Position numbers and translations under genes: made by a program. This document shows positions 43,839-50,274 of a stretch of DNA of 50,274 nt, in pieces. Position 1 is the stretch's first letter; the number at the start of each line of letters is the position of its first letter. The DNA is from Micromonospora arida (GTDB lineage: Bacteria > Actinomycetota > Actinomycetes > Mycobacteriales > Micromonosporaceae). The stretch lies in contig NZ_QGSY01000077.1 of the NCBI RefSeq assembly GCF_003857035.1, positions 1-50,274 on the forward strand, written 5' to 3'. The notes under the pieces were generated by a model. The model saw nothing but the letters and a program-made list of their open reading frames with translations. It had not been told where the DNA came from and did no database searches.

Positions 43839-45100
43839 GCCGCCCGCCCGCCGAAAAGGGTGAGGTAGTCATGGATGCGGTCGTGCTCCTCCGCAAAGGT
43901 GGACGCGTCGAATATCTCCTTCAGCTCGGGATGTCGTCGGTAGTGCGGTGCGACGGCACGGTACAGGAGGGCGCCTGAGTCGTCCCCGTATCGGCTGCGG
44001 AAGCCGTCCTCGGTGAACTCGAGGCGATCCCGGTACAGACACTCAAGAACCAGCAGCACCCGCGGGTCGGTCAGTACGGCGGAGAACAGCCTGGGCACCT
44101 GCACCCGCAGTACGGCCAACCGAACCACCAGGTCGTCGTGCAACTCGTCGAGGCCGGGAGTCCCGGCGACGATCGCGGTCGTGACGGTGAGGAAGTTCAG
44201 CACCCGCTTGATCTTGCGAGGATTCGGCCTCAGCACCGCCTGCAACAGGTCGCCGTGCCGAGCCAGCAGATCCGGGTGAGCGTGCGCCTCGACCAGTTGC
44301 CGGACGCTGCGGGCGTCCAGCGGCAGCAGGTACAGCGGTAGTTGGATCATCTTTTCGAGGTACTCGTCTCCGATGTCCATCATGCCGTCAGGGTCCAGGC
44401 CGAAGCCCTGATACTTGATGGCCACGCCGCGGTCCACCAGTTCCTTCGAGATGGCCATCAACACAAACACCCCGGGCACGTCGAGGAAGAGCTTGACCGA
44501 CTCGAGCAGATCCACGATCTGATCCGGTTCGCAGCGGTCGATGTCGTCGATGAAGAACACGACCTGCGCGCCCTGACGGCGGATGCCCGCGACCTCGTCG
44601 CGGAGCAGGTTTCGCAGGTTCCGCAGCTGGCTCTCGACCTGGCTCCGCTGCGCCACATAACGTTCGACAGCCTGGTCGTACTTGTCCATGGTGAGAAAGC
44701 CGGCGGTGAGGGTGGTCAGGAGTGCATCCGCAGTGAGGGTTCCGGCGACGCTGGCGACCCGGGTCACGGTCTGAGCGAATCGCTTCTTGCGATCCGCCAG
44801 CAGTGTCTCCTGAAACGCGTGCAACAGTGGCACGAGCAGGTTCGGCTCGTTGCGGTACACCCAGGGATTGAAATGCACCCGGACGAAGGCATCCGGGCTT
44901 TCCTCCCCCAGCCGCTGATCCACCATCGTGAGGACACTCGACTTTCCGCTGCCCCACTCGCCGAGCACACCAACGGTGAAGGGTGTCGTGCTCGTGGGGC
45001 TGGTCAACAACGAGAGGATCGGCTCGACGTATCGGTCGAACCGCAGCTGGTCCTCGTCGCAGCGGACGGGCGCGTCGGACAGGACGGCGAGGCCGGTCAT
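43835..45100 (-). CDS. KAP-family P-loop NTPase
   Basis: A 421-residue KAP-family NTPase. Walker A GEWGSGKSS is at about residues 48-56, and Walker B is FFIDDIDRC near 183, with the typical DLLESVKLFLDVPGVFVLMAISKELV after it and a hydrophobic stretch between the two (SVAGTLTADALLTTLTAGFL). The KAP class is linked to membrane-associated and defence systems. ATG at 45100 is favoured because homologues begin soon after; ATG at 45142 is possible. The stop overlaps the next gene by 4 nt. It is the first gene of the operon. Confidence 0.85.
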   Translation of the reverse strand: MTGLAVLSDAPVRCDEDQLRFDRYVEPILSLLTSPTSTTPFTVGVLGEWGSGKSSVLTMVDQRLGEESPDAFVRVHFNPWVYRNEPNLLVPLLHAFQETLLADRKKRFAQTVTRVASVAGTLTADALLTTLTAGFLTMDKYDQAVERYVAQRSQVESQLRNLRNLLRDEVAGIRRQGAQVVFFIDDIDRCEPDQIVDLLESVKLFLDVPGVFVLMAISKELVDRGVAIKYQGFGLDPDGMMDIGDEYLEKMIQLPLYLLPLDARSVRQLVEAHAHPDLLARHGDLLQAVLRPNPRKIKRVLNFLTVTTAIVAGTPGLDELHDDLVVRLAVLRVQVPRLFSAVLTDPRVLLVLECLYRDRLEFTEDGFRSRYGDDSGALLYRAVAPHYRRHPELKEIFDASTFAEEHDRIHDYLTLFGGRAA

Positions 45101-45484
45101 CGCTCTTCCGATCGTCGGGGGCACGGTGGAGAAGATGAGCATTCGTGTCGGGTCTACGTAGCGCGTCGGGACTGTCACCTTAAGACAGACGCGCCCGGGT
45201 TCGACCACCGCCGATCGGTCGAGGCGACTGACCAAGCGTCGTACCCATGGGTCTGCGACGCCAGCGGCGGCGGACGTGTGTAGGGCAGGTTCGTCGGTGA
45301 GGACCACGAATGGAGTGTGGGAAACGGATTTGGGCCTTGGCCACATGCCGGATGACGTGGGTTTTCGCGATCAGTGGAGGGACAGCCATGCGGTCGTTCA
45401 CTGCGTGCAGACCCGGTCTCGGCACCAGGTGGAGACGCGCGTTCGTCGGGGCCATAAATAGTCAGGATGACGACACGGCCGGGA
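45101..45484. other. Upstream region of the NTPase operon
   Basis: About 380 bases between the KAP gene start and the next terminator. The open frames here have poor third-position GC and no RBS. It presumably holds the operon promoter, but I could not pick a -10 or -35 with confidence. Confidence 0.4.
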
Positions 45485-45520
45485 GGACGTGGGGACGGCT
45501 GCCGTCCCGCCCCCACGTCC
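45485..45520. terminator. Hairpin terminator of the small secreted peptide gene
   Basis: Arms ggacgtgggg (45485-45494) and ccccacgtcc (45511-45520) with inner acgg/ccgt pairs, 20 nt beyond the minus-strand peptide stop. Confidence 0.65.
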
Positions 45521-45539
45521 CGTCTTCGGGGGAAGCCGC

Positions 45540-45719
45540 TCAGCAGACCCGATCGAGCGCCTGTCCGTTGGAGCCGATCACGGCGGCGCCGTCGGTGAGC
45601 ACGGCACCGCAGTTGCTCAGGTAGGCGGCTGCGGGAGCGGCGGACAGGACGAGGGCGCTCGCCACCGCGCCGGTGTTCAAGGCCGCCACCACGGCGCCTC
45701 GGAGTGTGCGGGTTCTCAT
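45540..45719 (-). CDS. Small secreted two-cysteine peptide (59 residues)
   Basis: A 59-residue protein with a clear signal peptide (about 1-31, RTLRGAVVAAL and ALVLSAAPAAA) and a mature peptide of about 28 residues with two Cys (37 and 59, the latter C-terminal) that could form a ring. ATG has ggaagga 8 nt upstream, and a terminator follows. No family is recognised. The mature peptide is uncharged for much of its length and ends in Cys. It lies between the KAP operon and the HTH-nSTAND-WD40 gene, so a link with either is possible but unproven. Confidence 0.65.
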   Translation of the reverse strand: MRTRTLRGAVVAALNTGAVASALVLSAAPAAAYLSNCGAVLTDGAAVIGSNGQALDRVC

Positions 45720-45934
45720 CACCGGGCTTCCTTCCAGATCGGGAGATCGCGTGTCCGGTTCCCGTCTGATTCCTGGGACAACCGGTGGTCGGACACCAGA
45801 ATTGGCCCGCCGCCCCAGGGCGGGGAAGCCTCGGGCGCGACTCCGTACGAGGCCGTACGCCCTGGTCCCGTGCGCGATTGGTGGCGCACCGAATCCGTGG
45901 CGTGCCGATTCCGTGCTTGAGCAGGGAGGCGTCG

Positions 45935-48900
45935 GTGTCTGAACAATCCCCGCCCGGTCCCGACTCGATCCGTACCCGGCAGGACTTCGCCCGGGAGCTG
46001 ACGCACCTCCGGCAACGGGCGGGCCTGTCGGTCCGCGATGTCGTGGCCGCCCTTCCTCGCCAGGGGCGACGGCACGGGACGATCGGCGACTGGTTCGCCG
46101 GACGCGGCCTGCCCCAGCCGTCCTCCCACACCCTCTTCGAACAGGTGCTCCGCGCGTGCGGAGTGACCGACGACGACGTCTCGCGGTGGCTGGCCGCACT
46201 GCGCCGGGTACGCCGGACCCGGACATCCCGGCTCGGCGAGGAGCCGTATCGCGGGTTGAACCGGTTCGACACCGACCACGCCGGCTGGTTCTTCGGCCGA
46301 GAGAGGCTGACCGACCAGCTCGTCGAACGGGTTCACTCCCTGCGACAGGCCGGCGGTGGCATCCTGCTGGTTACCGGAGCGTCCGGGATCGGGAAGTCGT
46401 CCCTGCTCCGAGCCGGATTGATCTCCACGATCAGGGCGACCACCGACGGCGACGCGGCACCGCCCGAGACCGTCGTCCTGACTCCCGGGACCCGGCCCCT
46501 GCGGGCGTGGCAGGAACGAGCCACCGGCCTGGACTTCGCGGGGGCGCCCGTGATCGTGGTGGACCAGTTCGAGGAAGTGTTCGCACCGGGAGTCGACGCC
46601 ACGGAGTCGGACGCCTTCGTCGCAGCCCTGGTCACCGCGACGGAGAAACGGGGCGAGCCCGCCGCGACGGCACGGGCCACCGGGGCCGAGCGGCTGGGTG
46701 CCGTCGTCGTCCTGGGGCTGCGAGCCGACTTCTATGCCGACCTGCTCCGCATTTCGAACCTGGCAGTGGTCGCCCAGGAACACCAGCTCACGGTGGGACC
46801 GATGACCGCCGCCGAACTGCGCCGGGCGATCACCGAGCCGGCCCGCAGAGCCGGTGTCGACATTGAGGACGGCCTCGTCGACCTGCTGCTGAGGGAACTC
46901 GCGCCCCGCTCTGGGGACCAGTCGGCGGCCCACGATCCCGGCGCCCTGCCGCTGCTGTCGCACGCCCTGCTGGCCACCTGGGAATCCGGCGGGGGCCGGC
47001 TTACCGCCGAACGGTACCGAGCCACGGGCGGCATCGACGGCGCGGTCGCCGCGACCGCCGACACCGTCTACAGCGGTCTCTCCCCGCGTCACCAGGCGCT
47101 CATCCGGAGTCTGTTCCTTCGCCTCGTGCACCTCGGTCAAGGCACCGCCAACACCCGGCGGCGGGTGCGCCGCGCCCACCTCCTGCAGGGCACCCCGAGC
47201 GGCACCACGAGCGAGGACATCGACGAGGTGATCGACCGCTTCGTCGACCGGCGGCTGCTCACCGTCGACGACGACACCGTCGAGATCAGCCACGAGGCGT
47301 TGCTCATCGCCTGGCCACACCTGCGCGGTTGGCTCACCACCGACCGGGCCGGCCTGCTGATCGGGCAGCAGGTCACCGACGCCGCCGAGGTCTGGATCAC
47401 CGAGCGCCGAGACCCGGCCCTGCTGCTGCGCGGCAGTCGACTGGTCGCGGGCCAACAGTGGCTGGCCGGGCATCCGGCACCACCGGCTCTGCCCTCGCGA
47501 TTCCTGCGGGCGAGCACCCGGCATGCCCGCCGTCGGCTCCGCCGGCTCTACCAGACCGTCGCGGCCCTGACGGTCCTCACCCTTCTCAGCACGGTCGCCG
47601 GGGTGATCGCGGTGCGTCGTACCAGCGAGGCGGTGTCCCTGCAGCACGAAGTCGCCCACCAGCGTGACGAGGCCCGCTCCCGGCTGATCGCAGGCCGTGC
47701 CGAGCAACTCCGCGACAAGGACGTCTCGCTCTCCCGGCAACTGGCGGTGGTCGCCCACCGGATCGCCCCGACCACCGAGGCCCGGTCGAGCCTGATCAGC
47801 TCGTCGGCGACCCTGCCCGCGATCAGAATGCTCACGGGCAAGAACCAGACCATGTACACCGTCGCGCTCAGCCCGGACGGGCGACTGCTCGCCGCGGCCG
47901 TCGACACCACCATTCGGCTCTGGGACGTGGTGAGCGGCCCACGACCCGTGCCGCTGGGCGATCCACTGACCGGCCCGACCGGGCCGGGCTACTCCATCAC
48001 CTTCAGTCCGGACGGCCACACCCTTGCCGTTGGCAGCGGCGATCACCGGGTGCACCGGTGGGATCTGAGCGACTTGACCAACCCGGTCCAGCTACCGCCC
48101 CTGGTCGATGCCGGAAACACCGTGTACTCCGTCGCCTACCGTCCGGACGGACGTGTGCTCGCCGCCGCCAGCGCCGACGGAACAGCCCGCCTGTACGACA
48201 CCACCAACCGCGCCCGTCCCACCCTGATCGGTGCCGGTCTGGCCTCCCCATCTGGTGCGAAGTCGCTGACCTTCCACCCCGGCGGCCGTATCCTCGCCGT
48301 CGGCGGGGTCGACGGGACCATCCGCCTCTGGGATGTCGCCCGCCCACACCTGCCTGGTCGGCTCAGCCAACCGGCCGGGCCGTCCAAGGAGGTTGGCCAG
48401 GTCGCCTTCAGTCCGGACGGGCGAACCCTCGCCGCCGGTAGCACCGACTTCTCAACCCACATCTGGGACGTCAGCCACCCCGCTCGGCCGGTTCGCCTCG
48501 GACCGGCATTGACCGGGCCGAAGAGTTTCGTCAACGCCGTCGCGTTCAGCCCGGACAGCAGCCTGCTCGGCGTCGGCAGCTCGGATCCGGCCATCGGTGT
48601 CCAGATCTATGATCTGGCCAGCCGTCGGATCACCGCCACACTGCCTCATCCGGCTCCGGTAACCGCCGTCGACTTCAGTCCGGACGGCCGGGCGGTGGTC
48701 ACCAGCTCCAACGACGGTACGGCCCGACTCTGGCCGTTACCCGGCCCGGTGCTCGCCACCCCCGGCGTGGTGAGCGCGACTCTGTTCAGCCCCGACGGCC
48801 GGACTCTGGCCGTCGGCAGCACCTCGACTCAGCTGTGGAACGTCGAGTATCCCGACCGGCCCACACCGATCGGCCCAGCCCTGTCCAACCCCGACGGTTT

Positions 48901-49780
48901 CTCTGGAGCGCTCGCCTTCACTCCCGACAACCGCACCCTGGCCGTCTCTGCCCGCTCCGGCAGGGTGCAGCTGTGGGACGTCTCCGAACCGACCCGTCCG
49001 GTGCCTCACGGCCCTACCCTCCAAGCGCATGACCAACTCGTGGAAACCGTCGCCATCAGCCCGGACGGGCGGATCCTCGCGACCGGCAGCCGGGACCACA
49101 CCGTCCGCCTCTGGAACATCACCCGCCGGGCGGCGCCGACACCCTTGGCCACGCTGCGCGGCTTCGGCAACTACGTATCGAGCGTCGCCTTCAACCACGA
49201 TGCCAGCCTGCTCGCCGCCGGGAGCATCGATCGGTCCGTGCGCCTGTGGGACACCAGCCGCCCGGACGCGCCAGTGCCACTCGGTGAGCCGCTGACCGCC
49301 GGCCATTACGTCTACGCCGTCGCCTTCAGCCCCGACCGCAGGATCCTTGCGATCGGCAGCGCCGACAGCTCCATCAGCCTCTACGACGTCAGCCGCCCCC
49401 ATCGGCCCGTTCCGGTCGGGGCACCACTGACCGGCCCTACCAACTACGTGTACGCGCTGGCGTTCAACCCCGAAGGGACCGCGCTGGCAGCCGCTGGCAC
49501 CAGTGCCGGAACCTGGCTGTGGGATCTCAGGGACCGCAGTCGGCCCTCGGTGTTCGCGGTGCTGCCCGCCCCGGGCGGCGGCACCTACGCCGTCGCTTTC
49601 CACCGCAACGGCCACACACTCGGCGCCGGGGGCACCGGCAATACCGTCTGGCTCTGGAACACCGACCCGGACCTGATCCCCGAACAGCTCTGTGCCGCGG
49701 TCGGCGACGACATCACCCCGGCCGAATGGGCGACCTACGTCCCAGGGCCGCCCTACGAACCGCCCTGTCCCGATCAGTAG
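45935..49780 (+). CDS. HTH-nSTAND-WD40 signalling protein
   Basis: A 1281-residue protein. Residues 12-95 are an XRE-like N-terminal domain (RTRQDFARELTHLRQRAG, then HGTIGDWFAGRG). The nSTAND-type NTPase follows: P-loop GASGIGKSS (148-156), Walker B VIVVDQFEEVF, and HEALL typical of the winged helix part. One membrane helix is near 538-560 (TVAALTVLTLLSTVAGVI). Residues about 638-1250 hold 14 WD40 repeats of the FSPDGR-LAxGSxD-RLWD type, which would make two seven-bladed propellers. GTG at 45935 has gggagg upstream. Such proteins are sensors in signalling or defence; the ligand is unknown. Confidence 0.88.
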   Translation: MSEQSPPGPDSIRTRQDFARELTHLRQRAGLSVRDVVAALPRQGRRHGTIGDWFAGRGLPQPSSHTLFEQVLRACGVTDDDVSRWLAALRRVRRTRTSRLGEEPYRGLNRFDTDHAGWFFGRERLTDQLVERVHSLRQAGGGILLVTGASGIGKSSLLRAGLISTIRATTDGDAAPPETVVLTPGTRPLRAWQERATGLDFAGAPVIVVDQFEEVFAPGVDATESDAFVAALVTATEKRGEPAATARATGAERLGAVVVLGLRADFYADLLRISNLAVVAQEHQLTVGPMTAAELRRAITEPARRAGVDIEDGLVDLLLRELAPRSGDQSAAHDPGALPLLSHALLATWESGGGRLTAERYRATGGIDGAVAATADTVYSGLSPRHQALIRSLFLRLVHLGQGTANTRRRVRRAHLLQGTPSGTTSEDIDEVIDRFVDRRLLTVDDDTVEISHEALLIAWPHLRGWLTTDRAGLLIGQQVTDAAEVWITERRDPALLLRGSRLVAGQQWLAGHPAPPALPSRFLRASTRHARRRLRRLYQTVAALTVLTLLSTVAGVIAVRRTSEAVSLQHEVAHQRDEARSRLIAGRAEQLRDKDVSLSRQLAVVAHRIAPTTEARSSLISSSATLPAIRMLTGKNQTMYTVALSPDGRLLAAAVDTTIRLWDVVSGPRPVPLGDPLTGPTGPGYSITFSPDGHTLAVGSGDHRVHRWDLSDLTNPVQLPPLVDAGNTVYSVAYRPDGRVLAAASADGTARLYDTTNRARPTLIGAGLASPSGAKSLTFHPGGRILAVGGVDGTIRLWDVARPHLPGRLSQPAGPSKEVGQVAFSPDGRTLAAGSTDFSTHIWDVSHPARPVRLGPALTGPKSFVNAVAFSPDSSLLGVGSSDPAIGVQIYDLASRRITATLPHPAPVTAVDFSPDGRAVVTSSNDGTARLWPLPGPVLATPGVVSATLFSPDGRTLAVGSTSTQLWNVEYPDRPTPIGPALSNPDGFSGALAFTPDNRTLAVSARSGRVQLWDVSEPTRPVPHGPTLQAHDQLVETVAISPDGRILATGSRDHTVRLWNITRRAAPTPLATLRGFGNYVSSVAFNHDASLLAAGSIDRSVRLWDTSRPDAPVPLGEPLTAGHYVYAVAFSPDRRILAIGSADSSISLYDVSRPHRPVPVGAPLTGPTNYVYALAFNPEGTALAAAGTSAGTWLWDLRDRSRPSVFAVLPAPGGGTYAVAFHRNGHTLGAGGTGNTVWLWNTDPDLIPEQLCAAVGDDITPAEWATYVPGPPYEPPCPDQ

Positions 49781-49933
49781 TGCTTGAGAGGGCGTCTGAT
49801 CCGTGCCCGACGTCTACGGCCAACATCCTCCAGGCTCCCCGACGCCCCGCTATCTGTAAACAACCCTTGATATTAAACGTCACGAACGTCAATATGTGGA
49901 GGTCGCGGGTCGCCGAAACCTGGGGAGTGGGCC

Positions 49934-50274
49934 ATGAGAAGCCGTCGGATTTTCGCAGTGGTGGCCGGGGCGGCGATGACCGTCACGGCCGCCGTCGCCT
50001 TCGTCCCGAGCAGCATGGCGGCCGGGCCCTCGGCCAACGCCGTCCCGTTGGTCGTCTGCGCCGCCCCCACCTGGACCGAGGGCCCCACCTACCAGGCGGG
50101 CGCCCAGGTCACCTACAGCGGCCGGCTCTACCAGGCACTCGTCACCCACACCGCGCACCCCGGCGCCGGCTGGAACCCTGCCTCGACCCCGTCGCTCTGG
50201 CGTGACCTCGGCGCGTGCTCGGGAACCACGCCGCCGCCCACCACGCCGCCACCGACGACCCCGCCGCCCACCAC
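49934..50274 (+). CDS. Secreted protein with chitin-binding-type module (truncated by the window end)
   Basis: The first 113 residues are visible. A signal peptide (about 1-30, PSSMAAGP) is followed by a CBM5/12-like module of about 45 residues with conserved aromatics: Trp in APTWTEGPTY, Tyr in GAQVTYSGRLY, then GAGWNPASTPSLW and a Cys pair (CAAP and GACSG). A Thr/Pro repeat linker (PPPTT) follows and runs out of the window. The catalytic domain is outside; a chitinase or lytic polysaccharide monooxygenase is plausible. The upstream region is AT-rich for this genome (TTGATA at about 49868). Confidence 0.75.
   Translation, partial: MRSRRIFAVVAGAAMTVTAAVAFVPSSMAAGPSANAVPLVVCAAPTWTEGPTYQAGAQVTYSGRLYQALVTHTAHPGAGWNPASTPSLWRDLGACSGTTPPPTTPPPTTPPPT

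Noticed and set aside
45180..45455. 91-residue minus-strand frame upstream of the KAP gene
   Set aside because: No RBS, arginine- and proline-rich shadow-like composition; left as non-coding.
45719..48055. 778-residue minus-strand frame opposite the nSTAND gene
   Set aside because: Antisense shadow; the plus strand carries the P-loop, membrane helix and WD repeats.

Overview
The window is high-GC actinobacterial DNA: GC-rich third positions, many GTG/TTG starts, ATGA/GTGA overlaps, leaderless-type promoters and secreted enzymes with ricin-type or chitin-binding modules. It looks most like Micromonospora or a close relative. That is inference from style and gene content; no rRNA or phylogenetic marker is present.

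Layout. 1-6.7 kb: a PETase-like cutinase with a lectin domain, a GNAT/barstar pair, a HTH regulator with a proline-rich membrane protein, an FxLYD-like membrane protein and a HEAT-like gene with a doubtful start. 6.7-11.5 kb: a damaged CPBP protease gene, then a DesK/DesR-type two-component system divergent from an ABC-2 exporter plus GPP34 operon, with a near-perfect palindrome between them. 11.5-20.4 kb: LtrA-like protein, a decayed stretch, a three-repeat secreted protein, a SnoaL-like protein, a secreted X-Pro peptidase/CocE hydrolase, a lipoprotein/redoxin pair with an apparent frameshift, and an M6 metalloprotease. 20.5-24.1 kb: an atypical DHDPS-family enzyme, a divergent PucR-type regulator and a branched-chain aminotransferase.

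24.3-39.6 kb is the centrepiece: a tightly coupled, same-strand biosynthetic operon that I do not recognise as a described pathway. In order it holds an AcpS-type phosphopantetheinyl transferase, a possible small peptide, a DUF6421-like protein, a BCAT-type aminotransferase, a BacA-like (prephenate decarboxylase family) protein, a BacD-like ATP-grasp ligase, a second BCAT homologue whose PLP lysine is Asn, an FdI-type ferredoxin, a HemN-like radical SAM enzyme, a free-standing carrier protein with NST instead of DSL, an RBBP9-like serine hydrolase, a free-standing adenylation enzyme, a subtilase without signal peptide, an MFS exporter and two more ATP-grasp ligases. A working model: the BacA-like enzyme and the aminotransferase make a prephenate-derived amino acid; the adenylation enzyme loads an amino acid on the carrier; the radical SAM enzyme with its ferredoxin modifies it; the hydrolase releases it; up to three ATP-grasp ligases build a small peptide; the MFS protein exports it. 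There are no condensation domains.

39.8-45.1 kb is a three-gene overlapping operon of P-loop proteins (KAP NTPase, a protein with a degenerate Walker A, a large membrane AAA-like ATPase), a candidate conflict system. It is followed by a 59-residue secreted two-cysteine peptide and a 1281-residue HTH-nSTAND-WD40 protein with 14 WD repeats. The window ends inside a secreted protein with a chitin-binding-type module and a Thr/Pro linker.
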